A DNA stretch of 64,000 bases from AP-15 sp963833745 (GTDB lineage: Bacteria; Pseudomonadota; Alphaproteobacteria; ATCC43930; CGMCC-115725): NCBI GenBank assembly GCA_963833745.1, contig CAWHZD010000004.1:1426001-1490000 (forward strand), read 5' to 3'. The notes under the pieces were generated by a model, which was not told the origin of the DNA, searched no databases, and saw only the letters and a list, made by a program, of their open reading frames with translations. Of this stretch, positions 8,780 through 17,628 are shown piece after piece (positions within the stretch are counted from its first letter, which is position 1; each line of letters starts with the position of its first letter). The translations under genes and the position numbers were made by a program.

Positions 8780-9256
8780 TCAGCCCCAATAGCGCCCGCT
8801 GCCGCCGATCGCGACGACAACGAGCCCGAGGACAAGGTTGGTCGTCACGAGGGTCCGGATCTGGCCGAGCTGACGTCCGCCCTCGGCCCAGTCCTGGCGC
8901 GCCACCGCCGCTCGAAATCTGCCCCAGGGCGCAAAATAAAGGTGGAGAAAAAGCAGCATCATGACGATGCCGAGGCCCTGCATCAGGTTGACGTAAAGCG
9001 GCAGCGCTCGGAAACCGCCATAGCGACCGAACACCAGCGCATACCCGCTCGCCAACAGCAGCACGATCGCCGCGATGACCCAGGCGAAAAAGCGGTCGAA
9101 AACACGTGACCACAGGGGAAGGCGCAGACCCGGGTCGAGGGCCGCCGCGGCCGGCCGCAGCACCTGATGCGCAAAGAACATGCCGCCGACCCAGACTAGG
9201 GCGGCAAGGACGTGCACGATCAGCGCAAGGGTTGCGAGCCCCGCCCCGGCGGCCAT
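8780..9256 (-). CDS. CopD-family four-helix membrane protein
   Basis: 158 residues with four hydrophobic helices: LATLALIVHVLAALVWVGGM, a second around WVIAAIVLLLASGYAL, a third around LMQGLGIVMMLLFLHLYF, and a fourth around TNLVLGLVVVAIGG. The H-x(6-8)-WVGGMFF pattern in helix 1 is the usual CopD/heme-copper-type signature. CopD proteins are linked to copper handling or to heme-associated membrane functions. It lies 3 nt downstream of the GST gene and is surely co-transcribed with it. No CopC partner is present, so a copper role is only inferred. Confidence 0.75.
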   Translation of the reverse strand: MAAGAGLATLALIVHVLAALVWVGGMFFAHQVLRPAAAALDPGLRLPLWSRVFDRFFAWVIAAIVLLLASGYALVFGRYGGFRALPLYVNLMQGLGIVMMLLFLHLYFAPWGRFRAAVARQDWAEGGRQLGQIRTLVTTNLVLGLVVVAIGGSGRYWG

Positions 9257-9259
9257 CGT

Positions 9260-9955
9260 TCAGCCACCGTAGGCGGGGGACCGGCGCGCGTAGCCGCCAA
9301 AGGCGTCGAGCAGCCGCCCGCGCCAGGCGGCGACCGGGTCGTCTGGGGCGAGCAGTTCGAAAGCGCTGATCGCGCGCGCCCACTGAAACGCGCCAAACAC
9401 GATGTAGTCGGCATAGGCCGGGGCATCGCCGGCGAGAAATCGCTGCCGCTCCACCGTGCGCCGGAGCGGCGCCAGGCTCTCGCGAAAAGCCGGCAGCCGC
9501 GCCTCGCGATCCGCGACGGCATTTTCGAGCGTCGTACCGAGCCGTTCTTCGCGCGACTGCCGGAAATAGGCCTGATCCTGCGGCGCCGAATGGCGGCAGA
9601 TGTCGAGCACCAGGAACCCGACCAGCCCCGGCTGCAGCACTGTCTCGGTCCAATTCTGGACAAAGCGGGTCAACGCCTTGCCGGTCGCGTCGCCGAACAA
9701 GGACGGGCGGTCGCGGTATTGAGTTTCGAGGTAGTCGGCAATCGCCGAAGAGTCGTGGACGGTCTTGCCGCCATCGACGATGACCGGCACCCGGCCCTGA
9801 TTGGGCTGCGGCAGCTTGTCCTTTTCGGTGAACCGCCACGGCACGGTCTCGACCTCCAATCCCTTGTGAGTAAGCGCCATCTTCGCGCGCCAGCAGAACG
9901 GACTGAAGCGCCGGTCCGCCTCGGCGCCGGCGAGATCATAGAGGGTGATGGCCAT
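9260..9955 (-). CDS. glutathione S-transferase family protein
   Basis: 231 residues. The N-terminal thioredoxin-like domain contains FSPFCWRAKMAL (C-x-x-[KR]-type active-site region with a Ser/Cys), the cis-Pro motif GRVPVIVDGGKTVHDSSAI and the usual D-S-S/A glutathione-binding turn. The C-terminal all-helical domain (~90-231) ends in ELLAPDDPVAAW. Start ATG 9953-9955 has GGAGGAAGG directly upstream, which rules out the longer open frame. First gene of a two-gene unit with the CopD-like protein; divergent from the reductase operon. Probably a detoxification or peroxide-related GST; substrate unknown. Confidence 0.85.
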   Translation of the reverse strand: MAITLYDLAGAEADRRFSPFCWRAKMALTHKGLEVETVPWRFTEKDKLPQPNQGRVPVIVDGGKTVHDSSAIADYLETQYRDRPSLFGDATGKALTRFVQNWTETVLQPGLVGFLVLDICRHSAPQDQAYFRQSREERLGTTLENAVADREARLPAFRESLAPLRRTVERQRFLAGDAPAYADYIVFGAFQWARAISAFELLAPDDPVAAWRGRLLDAFGGYARRSPAYGG

Positions 9956-10099
9956 AACCTTCCTCCGTCGGATGTCGAGGCGCGCCACTATGATCGCCTC
10001 TTGGGTCGAGGCAAAGAGCCTCCGGCGCGCCATCCTCGACGCTTGGCATACCCGTTGCTGCGTTGCGGCGAGCAGATCCGCAATGCAGACAGGGGAACG

Positions 10100-11896
10100 G
10101 TGACGACAGACGGGTTTTCCGAGGCCCAAAAGCAGTATCTTGAGGGGTTCATCACCGCGATCGTCAAGAAACGCGGCGCCGAGATGCCCAATGCCGCCGC
10201 AGCGGGCGAGAGCGCTGCCCAATCCGACGCCATTGCGGACCCTTGCCGAATCCATCTGGAAGCGCAGGAGCGGGCAATCGCGCGCGGCGGAACCCTGGCG
10301 CCGGAAGAGCGCGCCAAGCGCGCCAAGAACCCGTTCGACATGTGGGACGAAATCCTCGCCAACGCGGCGGCAGGCCGGTTTCCCAAGGGCGCCGATGTCT
10401 TCCTGCACAAGTTCCACGGGCTCTTTTACGTCGCCCCAAATCAGAATTCATTCATGCTGCGGTTGCGCTTGCCGGGGGGCATCCTGTCGGCTTTCCAGGC
10501 CAGAGGGCTTGCCGCCATCGCCGAACATTCCGGCGGCGGCTATGTCGACGTCACGACGCGCGCCAATCTGCAAATTCGCGAAATCGGCGCTTCTGACGCG
10601 ATCGGCGTACTGATCGCGATCGACGAGCTCGGGCTGACCTCGCGCGGCGCCGGGGCCGACAACATCCGCAACATCACCGGCAGTCCCACCGCGGGGATCG
10701 ACCCGCAGGAGCTGATCGACACCCGGCCGCTGTGCCGCGAATTGCATCACCACATTTTGCGCCACCGCGAGCTTTACGGTCTGCCGCGCAAGTTCAACGT
10801 CGCGATCGACGGCGGCGGCCGCGTTGCCGTGCTCGAAGCAACCAATGACATCGGCTTTGCCGCGGTTCGCATCGGCGCCGGCCAGGCGCCGCCGGATGGC
10901 ATCCATTCCACCGGCGTCTATTTCCGTATGCTGCTCGGCGGGATCACCGGACACGGCACCTTCGCCCAAGACAGCGGCGTGCTGCTCGAACCGCGCGAGC
11001 TCGTCCCAGCCGCCGTCGCGGTCATCCGCACCTTTATCGCCCACGGCGATCGGACCGACCGCAAGCGGGCGCGGCTCAAATATCTGATCGAGCGCTGGGG
11101 CATCGAAAAATTCCTTTTGGAGGCCGCCGCCGAATTGCCGGCGACGTGGCGCCGGGTGCCGCTCGATGCCTGCGAGCCGCGGCTGCCGGCCGCCAAGCAC
11201 GGGCATGTCGGGGTTCACGCGCAAGCGCAGCCCGGATTCTATTACATTGGCGTCGTCTTGCCGGTCGGACGCCTGCGGGCCGCTCAATTGCAGGCGCTCG
11301 CCGACATTGCCGAGCGCTACGGCTCCAGCGCCCTGCGGCTGACTGTATGGCAGAACCTGCTGATTTCCGACATTCCCGAGGCGGCGCTGCCGGCCGCGGT
11401 CGGCGACATCGAGGCGATCGGCCTCGGTGTCGCGGCGAGCGCGGTGCGCGGCGGCCTGGTCGCCTGCACCGGCAACGCCGGGTGCAAATTCGCGCTGAGC
11501 GACACCAAACGCCATGCGCTGACGCTGGCCGAGCACCTCGAAGCGCGGCTCGCGCTCGATTGTCCGATCAACATTCACCTTACCGGATGCCCGAATTCCT
11601 GCGCCCAGCATTACGTCGGCGACATCGGCTTGCTGGCGACAAAGGTCGAGCGCGGCGACGATGAAGTCGAGGGCTATCATGTTCTAATCGGCGGCGGCAG
11701 CGGCGCAGAGACCGCCCTCGGCCGCGAGATCTGCGCCGGCGTGCCCGCCGACGAGATGCCGGCGCGCATCGAGGCGATGCTGTGCGCGTACCTCGCGCGT
11801 CGATTTCCCGAAGAAAGCTTTCACGCCTTTGCCAATCGCCACACCGTCGAAGAGCTGGCCGCGATCTTTGGCGGCGGCGGTGCGGTGCAGGGCTAG
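10100..11896 (+). CDS. NirA-family ferredoxin-type nitrite/sulfite reductase
   Basis: 598 residues of the siroheme plus [4Fe-4S] assimilatory reductase family, which makes six-electron reductions of sulfite or nitrite. Two half-repeats are visible; the first carries YVDVTTRANLQIRE and NIRNITGSP. The cofactor cysteines are clear near the C-terminus: CTGNAGC (C-x5-C) and TGCPNSCAQHY (C-x3-C). The GTG at 10100 is chosen because AGGGGA lies just upstream and the N-terminal helix (FSEAQKQYLEGFITAI) is the family start; the upstream open frame is a shadow of the GST gene. It is followed after 6 nt by a CysJ-like flavoprotein, which favours sulfite as substrate, though nitrite is possible. Confidence 0.85.
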   Translation: MTTDGFSEAQKQYLEGFITAIVKKRGAEMPNAAAAGESAAQSDAIADPCRIHLEAQERAIARGGTLAPEERAKRAKNPFDMWDEILANAAAGRFPKGADVFLHKFHGLFYVAPNQNSFMLRLRLPGGILSAFQARGLAAIAEHSGGGYVDVTTRANLQIREIGASDAIGVLIAIDELGLTSRGAGADNIRNITGSPTAGIDPQELIDTRPLCRELHHHILRHRELYGLPRKFNVAIDGGGRVAVLEATNDIGFAAVRIGAGQAPPDGIHSTGVYFRMLLGGITGHGTFAQDSGVLLEPRELVPAAVAVIRTFIAHGDRTDRKRARLKYLIERWGIEKFLLEAAAELPATWRRVPLDACEPRLPAAKHGHVGVHAQAQPGFYYIGVVLPVGRLRAAQLQALADIAERYGSSALRLTVWQNLLISDIPEAALPAAVGDIEAIGLGVAASAVRGGLVACTGNAGCKFALSDTKRHALTLAEHLEARLALDCPINIHLTGCPNSCAQHYVGDIGLLATKVERGDDEVEGYHVLIGGGSGAETALGREICAGVPADEMPARIEAMLCAYLARRFPEESFHAFANRHTVEELAAIFGGGGAVQG

Positions 11897-11902
11897 GGGG
11901 CG

Positions 11903-13477
11903 ATGATCCCGCGGCTGCCGGATACGGCGCCATTCTCGCCGGGTCAGCGGGCCTGGCTCGACGGATTTATTGCCGGGCTGGTCGGCGTGGACCGGTGGCC
12001 TCGCCGCGACGAGCCGATCGCGTCCGCGGTCATCACGGCAGACGAAGAAGATTTTCCTTGGCACGATCCGGCGCTGACCCTCGACGAGCGGCTCGCACGC
12101 GCCGCAGACCGGCGCGGCGAGCATCTCTTCATGGCGGCGATGGCCCAGCTCGATTGCGGCCAGTGCGGCTATCTCTGCCACAGCTATGCCGCAGCGATCG
12201 CCAGCGGTGCGGACACCAACCTCGGCCGGTGCGTGCCCGGCGGCAAGGCGACCTCGCGCAAGCTCAAGGAGCTAGCCGGAGCCTCGGCATCGCCGACGGC
12301 CCGATTGCCGATTGTCCGATCCGCGTCCGCGGCAGCGGCGTCATCGCCGGCCGTCGCCGCAGAGCCCGCCGAGGCGATCTTCCCGGCGCGATTTCGTGCC
12401 GCGATCTACCTCAACGGCCCCGGTTCTGAAAAGGATACGCGGCATGTCGTGCTCGACATCGATGCCGCCGCCTTTGAGGTCGGCGACAGCCTTGGTGTCG
12501 TCGCGCGCAATTCTCCGTTTCTCGTTGCCGCGATCATCGAGCGGCTCGGTGCTTCGCCCGACATCCCGGTTCTATCGCCCGAGGGCGGCGAATGCTCGTT
12601 GACCCAGGCGCTCGCCGAAAAGTGCGAGATCCGGCAGGTGTCCGATCAGGCGATCGAGGTGCTGGCTTCGCGCGCGCCCGACCGCAGCGAGTCGGCGATT
12701 TTGCAGGCAATGGCCGAAGGTTATCCGGGCGCCGGTCCCGAAGACGCGGACCTCTTGGACCTGCTCGAAGCGTTCCCCTCGGCGCGCCCGCCTCTCGCCG
12801 AATTGATCTCGGCCCTCGACCCGCTGCGGCCGCGGCTTTATTCGATCGCCTCGTCGCCGAAAATGGCCGCAGGCGAGATCCACCTGACGGTAGAGGCGGT
12901 ACGCTACGAAAAGCGGGCCCGCCGCCGGTTCGGGGTGGCCTCGACCTATCTCAGCGACCGGCTCGCCGGCGGCGACCGGCTCGCCGCGTTTGTCCATCGC
13001 TCACCGGGCTTCCGGCTGCCCGCGGCGCCCGACACGCCGATTATCATGATCGGCGCCGGCACCGGCATTGCGCCGTTTCGCGCATTTCTGCAGGAACGGC
13101 GGGCGATCGGCGGGCGCGGCCGCAACTGGCTGTTCTTCGGCAATCAGCGCCGCGCCTGCGACTTTCTGTTCGAGGCTGAGCTTGGCGACTTTTGTCGGGA
13201 CGGGCTGCTGACCCGGCTCGACACCGCGTTCTCGCGCGACCAGCAGAGCAAAATCTACGTGCAGCACCGGCTGCTCGAGAATGCGGCAGAGCTGTGGGCG
13301 TGGCTCGCCGGCGGGGCGCACCTCTATCTCTGCGGCGACGCCCAGCGTCTCGCGCGCGATGTCGAGGCCGGGCTCGCCTACATCATCGCCCGCGGAGGCG
13401 GGATGGCCGCCGCCGCCGCCAAGGACTATCTCGCCGGTCTCGCCCGCGACGGCCGCTACCAAAAAGACGTCTATTGA
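11903..13477 (+). CDS. CysJ-like sulfite reductase flavoprotein with N-terminal Fe-S motif
   Basis: 524 residues; probable electron donor to the upstream siroheme reductase. The N-terminus starts FSPGQRAWLDGFIAGLVG. Near residue 90 lies LDCGQCGYLCHSYAAAI and then GRCVPGG, giving four Cys in the C-x2-C-x4-C-x(n)-C pattern of RnfB/CODH-type [4Fe-4S] domains. From ~165 onwards there is an FAD-binding module (RPRLYSIASSP, with R-x-Y-S) and an NADPH-binding module (MIGAGTGIAPFRAFLQER, LYLCGDAQRLARDVE) ending in the FNR-type C-terminus KDVY. The flavodoxin (FMN) domain of E. coli CysJ is absent, so electrons probably pass from FAD to the Fe-S cluster. Start ATG 11903, six nt after the upstream stop. 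Confidence 0.8.
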   Translation: MIPRLPDTAPFSPGQRAWLDGFIAGLVGVDRWPRRDEPIASAVITADEEDFPWHDPALTLDERLARAADRRGEHLFMAAMAQLDCGQCGYLCHSYAAAIASGADTNLGRCVPGGKATSRKLKELAGASASPTARLPIVRSASAAAASSPAVAAEPAEAIFPARFRAAIYLNGPGSEKDTRHVVLDIDAAAFEVGDSLGVVARNSPFLVAAIIERLGASPDIPVLSPEGGECSLTQALAEKCEIRQVSDQAIEVLASRAPDRSESAILQAMAEGYPGAGPEDADLLDLLEAFPSARPPLAELISALDPLRPRLYSIASSPKMAAGEIHLTVEAVRYEKRARRRFGVASTYLSDRLAGGDRLAAFVHRSPGFRLPAAPDTPIIMIGAGTGIAPFRAFLQERRAIGGRGRNWLFFGNQRRACDFLFEAELGDFCRDGLLTRLDTAFSRDQQSKIYVQHRLLENAAELWAWLAGGAHLYLCGDAQRLARDVEAGLAYIIARGGGMAAAAAKDYLAGLARDGRYQKDVY

Positions 13478-13872
13478 GCCGGAGCCGAAAACGTCGATCC
13501 GGGTGTCTGCCGAAATATGGTCGTCGGACCGGAGCGCCCTGACCCACGGCAAATTCAGCGCCGCCGCAAGAAACCGCGCCGCCAGATCGCCGGCCAACAG
13601 CCGCGCGCCGGACTCGCCTCGACCCCCTCGCGCAGCCCACGACGCACGCGCAGCCCGCCACCCTGAGCGGGTTTCCCCCTGCCTGTTGAGTGCGCGACAA
13701 TACCCGACCGCCTAGGCCGCCGCCGGTGCACGTCGCAGCCTCACCGAGTACCAGGTGACAACTCGTTCCGGCTCCGCGTTTGGATGTGACGGGTAGTCGA
13801 TCGCGGCTTCTGGTATCAAGGAGTACGCTCCGGTCGGAAGCACACGCCGGGGACGATAACAGAGGAGGCACG
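13478..13872. other. intergenic region, no gene seen
   Basis: About 395 nt between the flavoprotein and the aldo/keto reductase. Frames running through it have arginine/alanine-rich shadow composition. No terminator with a clear T-run or RNA gene was recognised. Confidence 0.5.
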
Positions 13873-14876
13873 ATGCCCGGTTTCGAGAAACGCAGGATCG
13901 GACGGACGCCGATTGAAGTTACGGCGCTGGGTCTCGGATGCGCGACCCTCGGCGGTAGCCGCGTCGAGGTCGGCCGCGAGGAGGCGGAGGCGATCGTGGG
14001 CGCAGCCTGGGCCGCCGGGGTGCGGTATATCGATACGGCGCCGTATTACGGTGTCGGCCAGGCCGAGCGCTGCGTCGGGGACGCGATGCGCGGGGTGCCG
14101 CGGGACGATTGGGTGCTGTCGACGAAAGTGGGCCGTCTTCTTCGCCCTCGTCTGACGCCGGCCAAGACCGAGGACCGCCGGCGGCCGCTGCCGTTCGACC
14201 CCGAGTTCGACTATTCCTACGACGCGATCATGCGCTCGTTCGAGGACAGCTTGCAGCGGCTGGGCCTTGCCCAAATCGACATTCTCTATGTGCATGACAT
14301 CGGTACGATGCAGCATGGGCGCGAGGCTCATCCTCGGGTCATGCGCACCCTCCGAGACAGCGGCTACCGCGCGCTCGAAGTCTTGCGGAGCGCCGGCACG
14401 GTGCGGGCGATCGGCATCGGGGTCAACGAGCGCGAGGTGTTGCTGGAGGCGCTGGAGTGGGGCGCCTGGGATGCATCCTTCTCGCCGGTCGTTATACCCT
14501 GCTTGAACAGGCGCCGCTTGAGGACCTGCTGCCCAAATGCCTCAAAGCCGGGACATCGATTGTGGTCGGCGGCCCGTTGAACTCAGGCATCCTTGCTGGC
14601 CGCGACACCTGGAACTACCGGGCTGCACCGCCCGAGGTCGTCGCCCGGGTCGATGCCATCAAGGCCGTTTGCGACAGCCATCGGGTGCCGCTCGCTGCGG
14701 CGGCGTTGCAATTCCCGCTCGCCCATCCGGCGGTGGCGGCAATCATCCCAGGCCCGCGGAACGCCGACGAATTTCAGGCCAATCTTGAATTGCTGCGCCA
14801 CCCGATCCCGGCGCGGCTGTGGACCGACCTGCGTGATGCCGGCTTGCTCCACCCGGACGCTCCGACCCCGGGCTGA
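13873..14876 (+). pseudogene. aldo/keto reductase, frameshifted
   Basis: NAD(P)H-dependent aldo/keto reductase of the pyridoxal 4-dehydrogenase/D-threo-aldose dehydrogenase group. Frame 1 begins at ATG 13873 after AGGAGG and shows the catalytic Asp and Tyr in RYIDTAPYYGVGQAE, Lys in VLSTKVGRLLRP and the His region ILYVHDIG. After EWGAWDASF the frame is lost. Homology resumes in the +1 frame from ILLAGRYTLLEQAPLEDLL (near 14470) to the stop at 14876, including the cofactor segment AAIIPGPRN. A single-base indel at about 14470-14482 explains both halves. All catalytic residues lie before the shift, but a barrel truncated there would not fold. A sequencing error is possible. Confidence 0.8.
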
Positions 14877-15081
14877 TACGCAGACAACGAGCGAGGTCAT
14901 GTCCGAGGGAGAAACCAGCAATTCCGGCACCATCGGCGACCCAGCCCGCGGGCCAGCCGGATGCCCAAGCCGTCTGAATAACCATCAGACAAGTCTGGCG
15001 AGTTCAGTTCGGTTGCGCTCCGTCGCTGCGTAGCCGAGGGTCATAGCGCGAACGAACGGACGCAGTCCCGAACCCCGTTCG

Positions 15082-16488
15082 CTACCGCCGGCGCGCCATC
15101 ACCCCGCTTGCTGAGGCGGGCGCCAGAAACGCCGCGATCGTGCCGGCGTCACGTCTGATCATCGTTTGCCCGGCGGCCACTAATTCGTCGACCTGTTGTC
15201 GCGGTAAGGTGAGCCCGGTGCGGACCGTGAGCAGCCGTGCCCGCGTCTCGGGATCGGGATAGTCGGAGAGGCTGACCCGCAGCACCTCGCCGGCGACGTC
15301 GCCGCATGCATGTCCTTGGATAACGGGAGCCTGGCTGCAGCGCATCGCGCGCAGCTTGTCGACGAGGTCGTCGACGGTGCTCTCGACCGCGATCAGCGTT
15401 TCGATGTTGTAAGCCCCGATTTGCGCGCTGGTGACCGCCGAAATGATCTGCCCCAGCCCGCTGACGATGCGCTGGCGCGGCCAGTTCGGGTTGGGCGCCG
15501 ACTGACCGTCGACGCTGATCACCAGTATCCGGCGAACCGGCATCAGATCGGCGGTGAACCGGTCCATCCGGGTATCCAGCAACAGCATGTCATTGAGCAG
15601 CACCCGCAGCGCCAGATTGTCCGAGATCCCGCCGTCCATCAGGTGAATCCACTGGACCCGCTGTTCGCTCGAATAACGATAGAGATTTTCCAACAGCGCC
15701 CGCGTGCGCAAATCACTCTGAGCGCGCTCCCACGCCCGCGGCGGCACGGGCGAGGGCAGCGGGCAATCCGGACCGCGATAGTTGCGCAAAGTCACCGGGC
15801 CGAATAGCACAGGAAAGCCGTTCGACGCGGCGACCGCGCGGGCGATCGGCAGGCTCGCGAGATCCGAGCAGATCACGTCGAAAGTCTGCGGCAGAAAGCC
15901 GAACGGGCTGCCAAAGCTGATGTCGGTGGCGTTGATGCTGACCTGAGGTCGGCCGCGTTGAAAGAAATCCGCGAAGGTGGCGCCATGGAACATCAGCCTG
16001 TCGTAGATTTGGGTCATCCGGTCGTTGGTGCCGACCAGCGGATTGAATATCCAGCCCCAGTGCCACGGCAGCAGGAAGGTGCCCCAGATATAGGCCTCGA
16101 TATCCGGATAGAGGAACTCGTCGGGAAAGATCTTGAACGAGGTTTCGCCATAAAGCCCGAAATGCGCCGCCGGGAAGGATCCGCCGGAGACGCCCGCCAG
16201 CAAGTCGACCTCGTTGAGCAAAGTGCTGTCCTTTTCTTCGGGTCGCACGCGGATCTCCCGCATCCCGCGCAGCACGCCAAACGCGAACGCCGCGGAGCGC
16301 TTGCCGCCGCCGGAAAGGGCCACCAAGACCAGCGCGCTGTCGGCCCCGCCCTGACGGTTTACGTCGAGCAGCCGATACTCTGCGTTTCCGCGGTTTGAGT
16401 GCAGCGGCTCGTTCATCGGGACAGCGAGCGAGGCGCAAGCGGACAGTAGCAGTGCTGCGAGAAACCCGAGCGCTTGCAATCGACGCAT
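15082..16488 (-). CDS. patatin-like phospholipase lipoprotein
   Basis: 468 residues. An N-terminal lipoprotein signal (ALGFLAALLLSAC, lipobox LSAC with Cys18) predicts membrane anchoring. The patatin Ser-Asp dyad machinery is visible: glycine-rich oxyanion loop VALSGGGKRSAAFAFG, nucleophile elbow LLAGVSGGSFPA (G-x-S-G-G) and the catalytic Asp in HLMDGGISDNLALR. A predicted esterase/phospholipase acting on envelope lipids. Last gene of the long minus-strand run that begins with the RND adaptor; 49 nt separate it from the PerM-like gene upstream, so it may have its own promoter. Confidence 0.8.
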   Translation of the reverse strand: MRRLQALGFLAALLLSACASLAVPMNEPLHSNRGNAEYRLLDVNRQGGADSALVLVALSGGGKRSAAFAFGVLRGMREIRVRPEEKDSTLLNEVDLLAGVSGGSFPAAHFGLYGETSFKIFPDEFLYPDIEAYIWGTFLLPWHWGWIFNPLVGTNDRMTQIYDRLMFHGATFADFFQRGRPQVSINATDISFGSPFGFLPQTFDVICSDLASLPIARAVAASNGFPVLFGPVTLRNYRGPDCPLPSPVPPRAWERAQSDLRTRALLENLYRYSSEQRVQWIHLMDGGISDNLALRVLLNDMLLLDTRMDRFTADLMPVRRILVISVDGQSAPNPNWPRQRIVSGLGQIISAVTSAQIGAYNIETLIAVESTVDDLVDKLRAMRCSQAPVIQGHACGDVAGEVLRVSLSDYPDPETRARLLTVRTGLTLPRQQVDELVAAGQTMIRRDAGTIAAFLAPASASGVMARRR

Positions 16489-16537
16489 TCGCTATACCGT
16501 GGCTGTTGGTCTGGTAACGCTCGGGCGTTGTTGCACC

Positions 16538-17614
16538 CTACCGGTCGGCCCGGTCATGGACCGCGGTATCCGCCGAAAGCGCCGCCGCAATGCCGCGAGT
16601 CGCCGGATTTCTCGCGCACAGGCTCACCAATGCGATCAGAATGGGAATCCCGATAAAGGCGCCGGCGATGCCCCACAGCATCGCCCAAAAGAACACCGCG
16701 AAAAGTACCATGAACGGGGAAATAGAAACCGCGGCGCCGGCGACACGCGGCTCGATGTAACTACCGACGACAAATTGAACCACGTTAAGTCCGATAAATA
16801 CCCAAACGGCTGCCGACAACGATTCGTATTGCGCTGCGGCAAACAGCATCGGCAGCAAAGTGGCAATGAAGGATCCGATGAACGGAATGAAGTTCAGCAC
16901 AAAAGCGATGACACCCCATTCGCGACTGAGCTCGAGCCCGTAGAGCGCGGTGAAAGCCCAAAAGCCCAACCCGGTGAGCACGCTCATGCCAAAGCGCACG
17001 AGCATATAAGTCTGCAGTCTGCCCGCGATCTCCGACGCGACATCAATCGTGCTGGCGCCAAAGGTACCGTTGCCGACCCGGCCAAGCCGCCGGCCCAGCG
17101 GTTCCAGCTCGAGCAGGCCCAGGATGACAAATATGAAGGTCACAACGGCGAAGGTGACGACGCCCTGCAGGCTGCCGCCGATCCCGCGCACGACACCAAC
17201 GATCCACGACACGCTGAATTGCTCGGCGATCAGCTCGGCAGCGTACAGGCCGCGCTGCTCCAAAAGATCGGCCAAATGCGTGTAGAGGTCTTGCAGCCGC
17301 GCCGAATTGGCGATGACCCACTGCGCGATCCTGCCAAATCCCCATACGATCAGCCAACAGCCGACACCGATCGCGAGCAGCGCGACGGCAGCCGTCAGCA
17401 GGATCGCAACCAGCTGCGGCAATCGCGTCTTCAACCGTCGTTGCAGCGGCCAGACCAGCGCGATGATGAACAGCGCGAAGGCCACCGGCGTCATCACGCT
17501 GCGCGCCAGAGACAAGGCTGCGAGCGAAAGGATCACGGCGCAAATCAGCGCCGCGAGGCGGAGGGTGCGGTCGCCGGCGGGATTCGAGGGGCTATCGTGA
17601 TCCACGGCCGGCAA
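16538..17614 (-). CDS. AI-2E/PerM-family transporter
   Basis: 358-residue polytopic membrane protein with about eight helices, for example LILTAAVALLAIGVGCWLIV and the late FMVLFAVFFWAMLWGIAGAF. The family's typical central stretch, VIAFVLNFIPFIGSFIATLL, is present around residue 235-255. Members export or import small solutes, including quorum-sensing AI-2 and Na+/Li+ in some homologues; a cation/proton antiport role would fit its position 14 nt after the Mrp-type antiporter genes, but this is inference. Confidence 0.8.
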   Translation of the reverse strand: MPAVDHDSPSNPAGDRTLRLAALICAVILSLAALSLARSVMTPVAFALFIIALVWPLQRRLKTRLPQLVAILLTAAVALLAIGVGCWLIVWGFGRIAQWVIANSARLQDLYTHLADLLEQRGLYAAELIAEQFSVSWIVGVVRGIGGSLQGVVTFAVVTFIFVILGLLELEPLGRRLGRVGNGTFGASTIDVASEIAGRLQTYMLVRFGMSVLTGLGFWAFTALYGLELSREWGVIAFVLNFIPFIGSFIATLLPMLFAAAQYESLSAAVWVFIGLNVVQFVVGSYIEPRVAGAAVSISPFMVLFAVFFWAMLWGIAGAFIGIPILIALVSLCARNPATRGIAAALSADTAVHDRADR

Positions 17615-17628
17615 TGATCAGTCGGAAG

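Noticed and set aside
14457..14580. Selenocysteine recoding (UGA) as the cause of the split aldo/keto reductase, given the nearby sel genes
   Set aside because: The downstream homology lies in a different frame, so reading through a UGA would not join the halves.
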